DNA of 64,000 nt from contig NZ_JYDE01000017.1 in the NCBI RefSeq assembly GCF_003263515.1, positions 124,001 to 188,000 on the forward strand, given 5' to 3'. The DNA comes from Rahnella inusitata. GTDB taxonomy: Bacteria > Pseudomonadota > Gammaproteobacteria > Enterobacterales > Enterobacteriaceae. The notes beneath the pieces were generated by a model that was not told the DNA's origin, did not search any database, and saw only the letters and a list, made by a program, of their open reading frames with translations. Below, piece after piece: positions 19,577 to 30,316 of the stretch. Made by a program: the position numbers and the translations under genes. Numbering within the stretch: position 1 is the first letter of the stretch; the number at the start of each line of letters is the position of its first letter.

Positions 19577-20326
19577 TCAGATGACAGAACTTTCTTCCGA
19601 CTGAGTGTGGATCATGTAATTGACGTCCACGTTCGGCCCGAGTTTAAAATGATCAGTCAGCGGGTTGTAGTGCAGACCCATAATGTGACGCTCGGACAGT
19701 GACGTGCGGTCGATCATGCCCAGTAACTCTGACGGTTTGATGAATTTTTTGATGTCGTGCGTGCCCTTTGGCACCATCTTCAGCACGTATTCTGCGCCGA
19801 AAATCGCCATCAGCCAGGCTTTGTTATTACGGTTGATGGTGGAGAAGAACACATGGCCGCCGGGTTTCACCAGACGCGCACAGGCAGCCACGACGGAAGC
19901 CGGATCCGGCACATGTTCGAGCATTTCCATGCAGGTGACCACATCGTATTGCTGCGGATGGGCATCGGCGTGTGCCTCAACCGTTTCCTGGACGTAATCG
20001 ACTTTCACGCCGCTTTCCAGCGCATGCAGACGCGCCACCTGTAACGGTTCGCCACCCATGTCCAGCCCGGTCACTTTCGCACCGGCAACGGCCATGCTTT
20101 CGCTAAGAATGCCGCCGCCGCAGCCGACATCAAGAACATTCTTCTCAAACAGGCCATCAGCGCGCTCAAGAATGTAGTTCAGGCGTAGCGGATTGATGCG
20201 GTGCAGCGGTTTGAATTCGCCTTCCAAATCCCACCAGCGTGATGCGACCGCCTCAAACTTGGCGATTTCTTCGTGGTCGATGTTCTGTGGCGTAGCGGAA
20301 GCCGATGTGGATGATGTGGTTGTCAT
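19577..20326 (-). CDS. ubiG: Ubiquinone O-methyltransferase UbiG
   Basis: SAM-dependent enzyme that carries out both O-methylations in ubiquinone synthesis. It has 249 residues; SAM motif I is [17 protein letters not shown], followed by [11 protein letters not shown] and [12 protein letters not shown]. The N-terminal [34 protein letters not shown] is family-typical. AAGGAG lies about 12 bases before the ATG, slightly far. It is divergent from gyrA across 260 bp, the arrangement also seen in E. coli. Confidence 0.97.
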   Translation of the reverse strand: MTTTSSTSASATPQNIDHEEIAKFEAVASRWWDLEGEFKPLHRINPLRLNYILERADGLFEKNVLDVGCGGGILSESMAVAGAKVTGLDMGGEPLQVARLHALESGVKVDYVQETVEAHADAHPQQYDVVTCMEMLEHVPDPASVVAACARLVKPGGHVFFSTINRNNKAWLMAIFGAEYVLKMVPKGTHDIKKFIKPSELLGMIDRTSLSERHIMGLHYNPLTDHFKLGPNVDVNYMIHTQSEESSVI

Positions 20327-20586
20327 GAGCGTGATGAACTCCTTATATCTTGATGTGGCCGATTATACCTATTTCGTCTGCTTTGGTTCAGATTTGTCGT
20401 TATGGCGAATCTTTATACGAAATGAGGCGCTTTGCGCAAAGGTTTGAAACCTGTTGGATAATAGTAGGCAAAAGGGGGCGGTTGTTTTCCACGTTTGGCT
20501 GGTTTGTGGTATAGTTTTACACCTTTGCGCTATATATGCCTACGTGGGCAGCGGCCATGAATAATCAGTAGAGGGATAGCAGCTCC

Positions 20587-23238
20587 ATGAGCGACCTTGC
20601 CAGAGAAATCACACCGATTAACATCGAAGAAGAGCTGAAAAACTCTTATTTGGATTATGCGATGTCCGTGATTGTCGGACGTGCGCTACCAGATGTGCGT
20701 GATGGTTTGAAACCGGTGCACCGCCGCGTACTTTTCGCAATGAACGTCCTCGGTAACGACTGGAATAAAGCCTATAAAAAATCGGCCCGTGTGGTCGGTG
20801 ACGTTATCGGTAAATATCACCCACACGGTGATACCGCGGTTTATGACACCATTGTCCGTATGGCTCAGCCTTTCTCACTTCGCTACATGCTGGTGGACGG
20901 GCAGGGTAACTTCGGGTCAGTGGATGGCGACTCCGCCGCAGCCATGCGTTATACCGAAATTCGCATGTCAAAAATTGCTCACGAATTGCTGGCTGACTTA
21001 GAAAAAGACACCGTCGATTTCGTGCCAAACTACGATGGCACCGAGCAAATCCCTGCTGTTATGCCAACCCGTATTCCTAACCTGCTGGTCAACGGCTCGT
21101 CAGGTATCGCGGTAGGTATGGCGACCAACATTCCGCCGCATAACCTCACTGAGGTTATCAACGGCTGCCTGGCCTTCATTGAAGATGAGAACATCAGCAT
21201 CGAAGGGCTGATGGAACACATTCCGGGGCCAGATTTCCCGACCGCGGCGATCATCAACGGTCGTCGGGGTATCGAAGAAGCTTACCGTACTGGCCGTGGC
21301 AAGATTTCGATCCGTGCCCGCGCTGAAGTTGAAGCGGACGCCAAAACCGGTCGCGAAACCATCATTGTTCACGAGATCCCGTATCAGGTGAACAAAGCCC
21401 GTCTGATCGAAAAGATTGCCGAGCTGGTGAAAGAAAAACGCGTTGAAGGTATCAGTGCGCTGCGTGATGAGTCCGATAAAGACGGTATGCGTATCGTCAT
21501 CGAAATCAAACGCGACGCCGTCGGTGAAGTGGTTCTGAACAACCTGTACTCACTGACGCAGCTGCAGACCTCTTTCGGTATCAACATGGTGGCATTACAC
21601 CGTGGTCAGCCGAAAATTTTGGGTCTGAAAGAGATTCTGTCCGCGTTTGTTCGCCACCGCCGTGAAGTGGTAACACGCCGTACTATTTTCGAACTGCGTA
21701 AAGCCCGCGACCGTGCTCATATCCTTGAAGCACTGGCGATCGCATTGGCTAACATCGACCCGATCATTGAACTGATCCGTGCTGCACAATCTCCGGCCGA
21801 AGCGAAAGCGGGCCTGATTGCGCGTTCATGGGATCTGGGCAACGTTGCGGCAATGCTGGCCAGCGCCGGTGATGACGCGGCACGCCCTGAATGGCTGGAG
21901 CCAGAGTTCGGTATTCATGAAGGTAAATACTTCCTTACCGAGCAACAGGCACAGGCTATTTTGGATCTGCGCTTGCAGAAACTGACCGGCCTCGAGCATG
22001 AAAAACTGCTTGATGAGTACAAAGAGCTGTTGGTGCAAATCGCAGAGCTGATGTACATCCTGTCCAACCCGGATCGTCTGATGGAAGTCATTCGTGAAGA
22101 GCTGGAAGCGATCCGCGATCAGTATAACGATCCGCGTCGTACCGAAATCACGGCGAACTCATCTGACATCAACATCGAAGACCTGATCAATCAGGAAGAC
22201 GTTGTGGTGACCTTGTCGCATCAGGGCTACGTGAAGTATCAGCCTCTGACCGATTACGAAGCGCAGCGTCGCGGCGGTAAAGGTAAATCAGCAGCCCGTA
22301 TTAAAGAAGAAGACTTCATCGACCGTCTGCTGGTGGCCAACACCCACGACACTATTTTGATGTTCTCCAGCCGGGGACGTCTGTACTGGATGAAAGTCTA
22401 TCAGTTGCCGGAAGCCAGTCGTGGCGCACGTGGCCGTCCGATCGTCAACCTGTTACCGCTCGAACCCAACGAACGTATCACCGCCATTCTGCCAGTACGC
22501 GAGTACGAAGAAGGCCGTCATGTGTTCATGGCAACGGCAAGTGGTACCGTGAAGAAAACGGCACTGACCGATTTCAGCCGTCCGCGCAGCGCCGGCATCA
22601 TCGCCATCAACCTCAATGAGGGTGATGAGCTGATTGGTGTTGATCTGACCGACGGTAACAACGAAGTCATGCTGTTCTCTGCAGCCGGTAAAGTGGTGCG
22701 CTTCTCCGAAGAAGCGGTGCGTTCAATGGGCCGTACGGCGACCGGTGTTCGCGGTATCCGTCTGGGCGAAGGCGACAGCGTCGTCTCCCTGATCATTCCT
22801 CGCGGCGACGGTTGTATCCTCACCGTGACGCAGAATGGTTTCGGTAAACGTACTGAATCTGCCGAATATCCAACCAAATCCCGCGCAACGCAGGGCGTTA
22901 TCTCGATCAAAGTGAGCGAGCGTAATGGTCCGGTAGTAGGGGCTATCCAGGTGGATGAAGCGGATCAGATCATGATGATCACCGATGCTGGTACGCTGGT
23001 GCGTACACGTGTGTCCGAAGTGAGCACCGTTGGCCGTAACACCCAGGGTGTTACGCTTATCCGCACCGCTGAGCAAGAACACGTGGTCGGTCTTCAACGT
23101 GTGGCGGAACCGGTAGAAGATGAAGAACTGGATGGCGTTGCCACCGAAGCGGGCGAACTGGAAGCGGCACAAGCAGCCGATCTGCCAGACGAAGCAGAAA
23201 GTGAAGACGATCAGCCAGCAGACGACGAAGAAGAATAA
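20587..23238 (+). CDS. gyrA: DNA gyrase subunit A
   Basis: Breakage-reunion subunit of DNA gyrase; with GyrB it introduces negative supercoils. It has 883 residues. The N-terminal winged-helix/tower domain contains catalytic Tyr122 ([10 protein letters not shown]). The C-terminal beta-pinwheel contains the GyrA box [13 protein letters not shown], and a very acidic tail ends the protein. The quinolone-determining region reads [14 protein letters not shown]: residue 83 is Thr, where E. coli has Ser, and residue 87 is Asp. ATG at 20587. A strong terminator follows. Confidence 0.99.
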   Translation: MSDLAREITPINIEEELKNSYLDYAMSVIVGRALPDVRDGLKPVHRRVLFAMNVLGNDWNKAYKKSARVVGDVIGKYHPHGDTAVYDTIVRMAQPFSLRYMLVDGQGNFGSVDGDSAAAMRYTEIRMSKIAHELLADLEKDTVDFVPNYDGTEQIPAVMPTRIPNLLVNGSSGIAVGMATNIPPHNLTEVINGCLAFIEDENISIEGLMEHIPGPDFPTAAIINGRRGIEEAYRTGRGKISIRARAEVEADAKTGRETIIVHEIPYQVNKARLIEKIAELVKEKRVEGISALRDESDKDGMRIVIEIKRDAVGEVVLNNLYSLTQLQTSFGINMVALHRGQPKILGLKEILSAFVRHRREVVTRRTIFELRKARDRAHILEALAIALANIDPIIELIRAAQSPAEAKAGLIARSWDLGNVAAMLASAGDDAARPEWLEPEFGIHEGKYFLTEQQAQAILDLRLQKLTGLEHEKLLDEYKELLVQIAELMYILSNPDRLMEVIREELEAIRDQYNDPRRTEITANSSDINIEDLINQEDVVVTLSHQGYVKYQPLTDYEAQRRGGKGKSAARIKEEDFIDRLLVANTHDTILMFSSRGRLYWMKVYQLPEASRGARGRPIVNLLPLEPNERITAILPVREYEEGRHVFMATASGTVKKTALTDFSRPRSAGIIAINLNEGDELIGVDLTDGNNEVMLFSAAGKVVRFSEEAVRSMGRTATGVRGIRLGEGDSVVSLIIPRGDGCILTVTQNGFGKRTESAEYPTKSRATQGVISIKVSERNGPVVGAIQVDEADQIMMITDAGTLVRTRVSEVSTVGRNTQGVTLIRTAEQEHVVGLQRVAEPVEDEELDGVATEAGELEAAQAADLPDEAESEDDQPADDEEE

Positions 23239-23260
23239 GTTTTCTTAGTCGGTTGAAAGG

Positions 23261-23297
23261 AAGGCATAACATGGCAACGTGTTATGCCTTTTTTATT
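23261..23297 (+). terminator. Rho-independent terminator of gyrA
   Basis: A 10-bp perfect stem AAGGCATAAC/GTTATGCCTT, extended by one or two weak pairs, followed by TTTTTATT. Confidence 0.95.
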
Positions 23298-23381
23298 CAT
23301 TCCGGGTTTTTTAGAAAGTCCCTCAATAGTGTATTCTGATTCACATTCCGCTCACTGAGCCGTTACACCGATGGTTAATCC

Positions 23382-26258
23382 TTGAAATATCTTGCTTCGT
23401 TTCGAACAACGCTGAGAATCTCCCGCTACCTGTTCAGGGTGCTGGCGCTGATGCTGTGGACGTTAGGGGTGCTGCTGACCACCTTTTATGTGCTGAATAT
23501 CTTCCACAATAAAGAGTCGGAGATCCGGGATGAGGATAACCTCAACTACGATCTCGCGCAGAGCTACGTCAAAAACTCCAATGACGTGATGCGCAGCATT
23601 AAGTTTATGGCCGAAAAGCGTCTGAGCGATTCAATGAACGGGCTGGATATCATCAACGGGATGATCAGCAGCAAGAATACGCCACCGTCCTACCTTTCCC
23701 TTTTCCCGGATTCGGATTGCTCCCAGCTCAGCGACAGTTACCGTAACTCGCTGACGTCCCTGGGGAACATGATTCATTACTGGAAAGACAATTTTTCTGA
23801 TGCCTATGATCTTAATCGCGTGTTCTTTATCAGCGGCGAAAACCTGTGTGTGGTGGATTTTGGCATCAGCAGCGAACCGTTTGAACGTGAAAGTCAGGAT
23901 CAGCTGAAATCGTTGCATGAAAAAATCCTGCAATACCGCAACGGTAAAAATCAGGACAAAGAGAACAGCCTGTACTGGGTGTCTCAGTCCAATAACCGGG
24001 AGTCCGGTTATCTGTATGTGCTGACGCCGATTTATATCGGCAACAAACTGGAAGCGCTGATGGGGATTCAGCAAAACCTGCGTCTGGAAGATTTGGTCAC
24101 GCCGAGCGCGCAACACACCAGCGTTACGTTGCTCGATGAGGACGATCAGCCGCTGCTCAGCCTTTCAGAAGGCGACCGTTATACCGCTGCGCTGGGAAAT
24201 TATCCGCAGGAAAGCTCGTACTTCGGTTACATGAATGGCTACAAAGACTTGATCTACAAAAAGCCGCTGTCGCCGTCTTCGCTGAGCGTGGTGTATTCCA
24301 TGCCGTTCAATATTGTCATTGAACGGTTCAAGATCATGATATTTAACGCGGTGCTGCTCAATATATTCTCCGGCCTGTTGCTGTTTATTCTGGCGTGGGT
24401 GTTTGAACGCAAGATGTTTTTACCGGCCGAGCAGAACGCCTTCCGCCTCGAGGAGCACGAGCAGTTTAACCACAAAATTGTCGCGTCGGCGCCGGTGGGG
24501 ATCTCGATTCTGCGCATCAGCGACGGCGTGAATATCCTGAGTAACGAGCTGGCGCACAACTACATCAGCATGCTGACCCAGGAAGACCGTCAACGTATTA
24601 CGCGTATCATCTGCGATCAGCAGGTGAATTTTGTTGACGTGATTACTAAGAATAACAATAACATCCAGCTTAGCTTCGTCCATTCACGTTACCGCAACGA
24701 AGACGTCGCGATTTGCGTGCTGATCGACGTCAGTGCGCGCGTGCGGATGGAAGAGTCGTTGCAGGAGATGGCGAATGCCGCCGAGCAGGCCAGCCAGTCG
24801 AAATCAATGTTCCTGGCAACGGTCAGCCACGAACTGCGAACGCCGCTGTACGGTATTATCGGTAATCTGGACTTATTGCAAACGCAGGGGCTGCCGCAGG
24901 GCGTGGATCGACTGGTGACGGCGATGAATAACTCCTCAGCGCTGCTGCTGAAAATCATCAGCGACATTCTCGACTTCTCGAAAATCGAATCCGAACAGCT
25001 GAAAATCGAGCCGCAGGAGTTCTCCTGCCGTGAAGTGATCACGCACATTGCCGGTAACTATCTGCCGCTGGTGGTGAAAAAGCGCCTCGGGCTGTACTGC
25101 TTTATCGAGCACAACGTACCGCTGTCTTTCAACGGCGATCCGGTGCGTCTGCAACAGGTCATCTCAAATATTCTCAATAATGCGATTAAATTCACCGATA
25201 CCGGCTGTATCGTGCTGAATGTCAGAACCTGCGGAAATTATCTGGAATTCCAGGTGCGCGATACCGGCGTCGGTATTCCTGAGCGCGAAATCACCCGTCT
25301 GTTCGACCCGTTCTTCCAGGTCGGTACCGGCGTGCAGCGTCATTTCCAGGGTACCGGCCTGGGGCTTGCGATCTGCGAAAAGCTAATCAACCTGATGGAT
25401 GGCGATATTGACGTGGAATCCGAGCCGGGTCTCGGCAGTTCTTTCACCGTACGTATTCCGCTTTACAGCGCGGTGTTCCCGTCTGAGGAACCGCTGGATC
25501 ACTGGCAGGATAAAATCGTCTGGCTTGACGTACGCAATGCGTATCTTGAAAGCTACCTGATGCAGCTGCTGCGCCACCACGGCGCGAATATCCAGCGCTA
25601 TGAACCTGAGCAGGCGACCGGCGCCGAGGATGTGCTGATCACCGATAAGCCGTTTATTCACATGGGTACGCTACGCGCGCAGATTGAATTCTCGATAGAT
25701 CATATCGGCCCGCCGGTGGAAACCAGACCGGGATATTGGGTACACGGCACCTCGACGCCGCTGGAAATCACCGCGCTGCTCAACCGGATTTACCAGATTG
25801 AGACGGCAGGGGATGAGGACGGCCTGAACGCCCAGGCGGCTGAAACCGCTATCGCGCAGGACTACAGTGATATCACCCTGTTGGTGGTCGATGATCATCC
25901 AATCAACCGCCGTCTGCTCGCCGATCAGCTGGGGACCATGGGTTACATCGTGGTGACCGCCAATGACGGGATGGATGCGCTGGATGCCATGCGCGCGCAC
26001 GAGATTGATATCGTGTTAAGCGATGTCAACATGCCACGCCTCGATGGTTATGGCCTGACGCAGAAACTGCGCGAGCTGGGCCATATCCTGCCGGTGATCG
26101 GCGTGACCGCCAACGCGCTGGCCGAGCAACGTCAGCGGTGTCTGGAAGCGGGGATGGATAACTGTCTGTCGAAGCCGGTGACGCTGGAAACGCTGCGCGA
26201 TACGCTGAGCTATTACAGTGAACGCGTGCGCAAAGGGAGCTATAAAAAAGAAGACTGA
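23382..26258 (+). CDS. rcsC: Hybrid sensor histidine kinase RcsC
   Basis: Inner-membrane kinase of the Rcs envelope-stress phosphorelay; passes phosphate to RcsD and then RcsB. It has 958 residues (E. coli 949). Order: membrane helix about 20-40, periplasmic domain to about 310, second helix about 315-340, linker/PAS-like domain, dimerisation domain with His483 in TVSHELRTPLYG, ATPase domain (NILNNAIKFTD, DTGVGIP, GTGLGLAIC), the RcsC ABL domain, and a receiver with Asp881 (LSDVNMPRLDG). The start is TTG at 23382, chosen because MKYLASFRTTL matches the E. coli N-terminus exactly. It converges with rcsB. Confidence 0.97.
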   Translation: MKYLASFRTTLRISRYLFRVLALMLWTLGVLLTTFYVLNIFHNKESEIRDEDNLNYDLAQSYVKNSNDVMRSIKFMAEKRLSDSMNGLDIINGMISSKNTPPSYLSLFPDSDCSQLSDSYRNSLTSLGNMIHYWKDNFSDAYDLNRVFFISGENLCVVDFGISSEPFERESQDQLKSLHEKILQYRNGKNQDKENSLYWVSQSNNRESGYLYVLTPIYIGNKLEALMGIQQNLRLEDLVTPSAQHTSVTLLDEDDQPLLSLSEGDRYTAALGNYPQESSYFGYMNGYKDLIYKKPLSPSSLSVVYSMPFNIVIERFKIMIFNAVLLNIFSGLLLFILAWVFERKMFLPAEQNAFRLEEHEQFNHKIVASAPVGISILRISDGVNILSNELAHNYISMLTQEDRQRITRIICDQQVNFVDVITKNNNNIQLSFVHSRYRNEDVAICVLIDVSARVRMEESLQEMANAAEQASQSKSMFLATVSHELRTPLYGIIGNLDLLQTQGLPQGVDRLVTAMNNSSALLLKIISDILDFSKIESEQLKIEPQEFSCREVITHIAGNYLPLVVKKRLGLYCFIEHNVPLSFNGDPVRLQQVISNILNNAIKFTDTGCIVLNVRTCGNYLEFQVRDTGVGIPEREITRLFDPFFQVGTGVQRHFQGTGLGLAICEKLINLMDGDIDVESEPGLGSSFTVRIPLYSAVFPSEEPLDHWQDKIVWLDVRNAYLESYLMQLLRHHGANIQRYEPEQATGAEDVLITDKPFIHMGTLRAQIEFSIDHIGPPVETRPGYWVHGTSTPLEITALLNRIYQIETAGDEDGLNAQAAETAIAQDYSDITLLVVDDHPINRRLLADQLGTMGYIVVTANDGMDALDAMRAHEIDIVLSDVNMPRLDGYGLTQKLRELGHILPVIGVTANALAEQRQRCLEAGMDNCLSKPVTLETLRDTLSYYSERVRKGSYKKED

Positions 26259-26293
26259 AGCGGCGTTCTGGCTGAAGGTTTTGTCCCAAAAAT

Positions 26294-26325
26294 AAAGGCA
26301 CCGTGAAGGTGCCTTTTGTCTTTTT
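26294..26325. terminator. Bidirectional terminator between rcsC and rcsB
   Basis: A 9-bp perfect stem AAAGGCACC/GGTGCCTTT with a GTGAA loop. T-rich tracts follow on both strands (TGTCTTTTT on plus; ATTTTT on minus), so it can serve both convergent genes. Confidence 0.88.
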
Positions 26326-26349
26326 GCATGAAGACTGCTTTGCGAAAAC

Positions 26350-27000
26350 TCAGTCTTTGTCGACCGGCATGGAGCTGATGGAGGACAAATAGTTCAGCAA
26401 CGCAATATCGTTTTCCACACCCAGTTTCATCATTGCTGATTTCTTCTGGCTGCTGATGGTTTTGATACTGCGGTTCAGTTTTTTAGCAATCTCAGTCACC
26501 AGGAAGCCTTCTGCAAACAAACGCAGAACTTCGCTCTCTTTTGGTGACAGGCGTTTGTCGCCGTAACCGTTGGCGCTGATTTTTTCCAACAGCTTGGCCA
26601 CGCTGTCCGGCGTGAACTTCTTGCCTTTCTGCAAAGCGGCCAGCGCTTTTGGCAGGTCCGTTGGCGCGCCCTGTTTGAGGACAATGCCTTCGATATCCAG
26701 ATCCAGCACCGAGCTCAGGATCGCCGGATTATTGTTCATGGTCAGAACAATGATCGACAACTGAGGATAGTGGCGCTTGATGTATTTGATAAGCGTAATC
26801 CCGTCGCCGAATTTATCGCCCGGCATAGAGAGGTCAGTAATCAATACATGGGCGTCGAGTTTACTTAAGCTGTTGACCAGAGCCGTCGAGTCTTCAAACT
26901 CGCCGACAACATTCACCCATTCGATTTGTTCAAGTGACTTACGAATGCCAAAAAGGACGATAGGATGATCATCAGCAATAATTACGTTCATAGTATTCAT
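26350..27000 (-). CDS. rcsB: Response regulator RcsB
   Basis: DNA-binding response regulator of the Rcs phosphorelay; with RcsA or alone it controls capsule, motility and envelope genes. It has 216 residues as in E. coli and is almost identical. The receiver carries the acidic pair in IIADDHP and phospho-acceptor Asp56 (LITDLSMPGD). The LuxR-type helix-turn-helix is LSPKESEVLRLFAEGFLVTEIAKKLNRSIKTISSQK. A longer frame adds 28 residues unlike the family; ATG 27000 is chosen, with AAGGTAG eight bases upstream. It starts four bases after the rcsD stop, so the two are co-transcribed. Confidence 0.98.
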   Translation of the reverse strand: MNTMNVIIADDHPIVLFGIRKSLEQIEWVNVVGEFEDSTALVNSLSKLDAHVLITDLSMPGDKFGDGITLIKYIKRHYPQLSIIVLTMNNNPAILSSVLDLDIEGIVLKQGAPTDLPKALAALQKGKKFTPDSVAKLLEKISANGYGDKRLSPKESEVLRLFAEGFLVTEIAKKLNRSIKTISSQKKSAMMKLGVENDIALLNYLSSISSMPVDKD

Positions 27001-27004
27001 GTGA

Positions 27005-29695
27005 TTAGCTACCTTGCTGGAGCAGTCTGGAGACAAAAGAATCAATAAGATTGATGGTTTCAGTAATCTGTAATGCATCGCCATCTGCGATGTACTGTTC
27101 TAACTCTTCACACATTTGCTTGCCTGGGGTCAGGTTCAACATAGCGAACACTCCCTTAAGGCGGTGTGCAGTTTGGGAAAGTGATGTGAAATCACGACGT
27201 TGGTTTTCATTATACAGTTTCTCAAGATCTTCCGGTACTGTCTCGACAAAAAGCTGATAGTAATCGCTTGATTTTAACTGCTTTTCATAATGGTCAAGAG
27301 AGTCATCGCCGGGTTCTTCGGATGAAACACTGTCATCAGGAACGGCAAATTGCTGTTCAATTAACAGTAGGGTTGCGTCGATCAGCGCGCTGCTGATGTT
27401 GTAATTGACGCGAATATAATGCTTTTCCAGCGACTGGAAACCGGACTCATCGTCGGTCAGCAGCAGCGTAAATTTGTCACTATTTTGGGGATTATCCGTC
27501 AGCAGAACATCGTATTCACGCGTCAGTTGTCGCTCATCGGCCACGATACACACCGCGCCGTACGCATTCATTGTCCGGGTCACAATACCGCGCACCTCGT
27601 CAGAGGTGATGTCGAGTAACGCGGTGACATCCGTCAGCAACTTCTCGTGCTCGTCTTCCACTTCCTGCGTTTGCTGCCGTTGTTTCACCCGGACGGTATA
27701 ACGCGTGCCGATGTCGAGTTTACTGCGGATCTCCAACTGTCCGCCCAGCTTTTTACACAGCTGATTGCACAGGAAAAATGTCAGGCCGGAGCCGTGATTA
27801 AAGCGATCAACCAACGTCTGGCTCAGGAAAGGATAATTCAGATTGCTCAATTCTTCCTTCGAAATTCCGCTGCCGGTGTCAGTTATGTGGAAAACCAGCT
27901 GATCCGGGCGATCTTCGTCTTGTTCGCTGGTCAGTGTGACCTTGCCGAGCGACGTGGTGACAATGGCGTAATCAAGCAGCAGCGAGAGAATTTTCTTCAC
28001 CGCCTGCATATCGCCGACGAACATCGCTTCCGGTGCAATATGGAAATGATTCAGCAAACCGAGGCCTTTCTGGCTGAGGCGGGGCAGGGCCTCAAGCAGG
28101 AGTTCATCCACCATAGCGGATAAGACATACGGCTGGCTGGCCGGCTGCCAGTCCTGCGTTTCCAGACGGGTCAGCAGGGTGATGTTATCCACCAGCGTCA
28201 GTGCGTTGCGCGATTCGACCTGCAATTTGCCCTGAAGCGTCTGGCGTTCGTGAAGATCTTCCACCGCCACCAATGATTCCACCAGCCCGTTAAGCTCCTG
28301 CAACGGCTGATTCAGCTCGATGCCCAGATTGTGCAGCATCAGTTTGCGCGCCTGCAGGTTCTTTTCGAACTCACGCTTAGCCTGTTGCAGCGTGCGGTTG
28401 ACCATCACTTCTTTGTCCTGATCGTGCAGCAGGAACAGATACGTTTCCGGAGAAATCTGGCTGCGAATCATGCGGATTTCATACACTTCGTTGTTAACCG
28501 TAGCCTGAATCGAGCCGTTGTGCTGCTCGGCCATATTAGCGATTTTATTCAGGCTCAGATGCGGCAACAGCTGGTCGGCAATTTTATTACTGAGGATCAC
28601 GCTGTGGTTGCTGAAGTTATAAACCAGCAGACCGAGTGGTAACCCGGAGATGATTTCCTGATTCAGCGCCTGCTGCATATGCAACTGCGCCGCCATATTT
28701 TCGCTCGGGCGGATGTACTGATGACGAATAAAGTAAATGCTGGTCATCGCCAGCCCGATCAGGAATAGATTGATGAGGATCAGCCAGAAGTTATTACGTG
28801 ACAGATCCACCACCAGGCTGAACAACGGCACATGGTAGGTCAGCGACAGTGGAGAGTTACTCAGTGGCACGCTGAACACCAGTGACCAGCCCTGAACAGC
28901 AATGCTGCTGGCGGCGTTGTCGTCGGTCGGATCGCCTTCATTCACCGCGGCTGTACTGCCGTTGAGCTGGAAATTGTCCCGTGCCATGTTCAGCGGGATG
29001 AGATCACTCATCGGCAAATCAAAGGCGATCACCGTCGCCAGATGACCGGGATTATTGAACGTGGTGCGTAGCGTAAAGTTGTAGTCGCTGCTCTGACGCG
29101 ATTTACGCAGGGCGGAGTAGCTTTCGCGCTCGTCCAGCGTATTGGCCTGTTGCAGCATTTCAGCACGGCGTGATTGCAGCGTACTGGTGAAATAGTTTTC
29201 TTTGAGGCGGGAATCCTGTTCCTCGAGCGGCACCGTGGTCACCAGCACCATGCTGTTGTCCTGGCCGTTCAGATAATAGAGCGAATAGGGCAGCGTTTTG
29301 GCACCCCATTGTTCATCGAGGAAGGACGAGATTTTCAGTGTCAGATCAAGCGTCGAGCTGTCATGCGTCCCAAAAATCAGTGCGTCGGTTTTCTTGTGCG
29401 GCTTAGAGACATAGAACATGTCCTGACGCAGGCGGATTTCCTGCGCGGAGACCACATCCGGCGGCAGCGGCTGGCCGGTGAAGTTGTCGTAAATCTGATA
29501 TGTCATGTAACGATACTTATCGATACGTTTTTGCAACTGATCGGCGGTGGATTGCACCGTGCGCAGTTTATCGTTCAGATAAGCATTGGTGTAGTTATAC
29601 CCGTAAAGACCCAGCCCCAGTGCCAGCAGCAAAATGAACAACCAAAAGAAACGCGTGATGTTGGTTGAGGTCAGCGATAAATATTTACCTGACAT
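27005..29695 (-). CDS. rcsD: Phosphotransfer protein RcsD
   Basis: Inner-membrane intermediate of the Rcs relay; its HPt domain carries phosphate from RcsC to RcsB. It has 896 residues. One membrane helix is at about 15-35 and a second at about 305-325, with a periplasmic domain between them. A kinase-like region without a catalytic histidine follows, then an ABL domain, and the C-terminal HPt domain with His844 (TAHRLKGVFAML). The ATG at 29695 begins the family-typical MSGKYLSLTSTNITRFFW. In E. coli ompC and micF lie divergently upstream; here the adhesin gene does. Confidence 0.96.
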   Translation of the reverse strand: MSGKYLSLTSTNITRFFWLFILLLALGLGLYGYNYTNAYLNDKLRTVQSTADQLQKRIDKYRYMTYQIYDNFTGQPLPPDVVSAQEIRLRQDMFYVSKPHKKTDALIFGTHDSSTLDLTLKISSFLDEQWGAKTLPYSLYYLNGQDNSMVLVTTVPLEEQDSRLKENYFTSTLQSRRAEMLQQANTLDERESYSALRKSRQSSDYNFTLRTTFNNPGHLATVIAFDLPMSDLIPLNMARDNFQLNGSTAAVNEGDPTDDNAASSIAVQGWSLVFSVPLSNSPLSLTYHVPLFSLVVDLSRNNFWLILINLFLIGLAMTSIYFIRHQYIRPSENMAAQLHMQQALNQEIISGLPLGLLVYNFSNHSVILSNKIADQLLPHLSLNKIANMAEQHNGSIQATVNNEVYEIRMIRSQISPETYLFLLHDQDKEVMVNRTLQQAKREFEKNLQARKLMLHNLGIELNQPLQELNGLVESLVAVEDLHERQTLQGKLQVESRNALTLVDNITLLTRLETQDWQPASQPYVLSAMVDELLLEALPRLSQKGLGLLNHFHIAPEAMFVGDMQAVKKILSLLLDYAIVTTSLGKVTLTSEQDEDRPDQLVFHITDTGSGISKEELSNLNYPFLSQTLVDRFNHGSGLTFFLCNQLCKKLGGQLEIRSKLDIGTRYTVRVKQRQQTQEVEDEHEKLLTDVTALLDITSDEVRGIVTRTMNAYGAVCIVADERQLTREYDVLLTDNPQNSDKFTLLLTDDESGFQSLEKHYIRVNYNISSALIDATLLLIEQQFAVPDDSVSSEEPGDDSLDHYEKQLKSSDYYQLFVETVPEDLEKLYNENQRRDFTSLSQTAHRLKGVFAMLNLTPGKQMCEELEQYIADGDALQITETINLIDSFVSRLLQQGS

Positions 29696-30316
29696 GATGA
29701 TGAGTCTTTTCCTTCATGAAAAAACACCTGACATTAAACAGACCGCACAGTTTATCAGAAACGATAAGTTTCAGTGATTGCGCATAGTCTTAATTATTTT
29801 TAGCCTCAATACATTAAGCCCAAAATTCTTTATGGATAGTCACAAAATTGATAAGTCATTTTGATGTGCATTTCTCGATGCTAATCCTTGATTTTCTTAA
29901 TGATGATCACGATCAGTATTGATGTTCAGAATTTAAAACTATTACAAATCAACCTATTGATCTAAAACCCCTCCGCTAGGCCATGATTTTACTCACGTCA
30001 AACTTATAATTTTTAATACTTTCATGAATAAAATTTATCACAAAGATAACTTTTTTTTAATACACTTAACTCAAATCATGCATATAACTTATGGAGTTTA
30101 GAGTAAAAAAATTCCTAAACGACATAACAGAAACACATAAAAAGCATCACTAAAATCAACTTTTGCTCGTTTTGCAGTCGCTCGTTTTACCCATCACCAG
30201 TTGGAAGTTAATCCATTGCTTTAATGGTCTTCTCGTTTGCGCGATAGCACCTCTCTGACGGGAGGGGTTGTTCGTGGCGGATTTGAGTAATAACTGGACT
30301 CAGACAGGGGTACAAC
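29696..30316. promoter_or_regulatory. AT-rich intergenic region between rcsD and bapA
   Basis: This 621-bp stretch has no supportable gene and is clearly more AT-rich than its flanks. A perfect -10 hexamer TATAAT occurs at 30005-30010 on the plus strand but lacks a good -35 element. The presumed bapA leader holds two small hairpins: CCATT/AATGG at 30213-30227 and CCTCTC/GGGAGG with a TGAC loop at 30250-30265. GAAAC-N5-GTTTC at 29759-29773 near rcsD is another inverted repeat. No ompC or micF-like sequence was recognised. The long AT-rich leader is the place to look for regulator binding. Confidence 0.5.
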
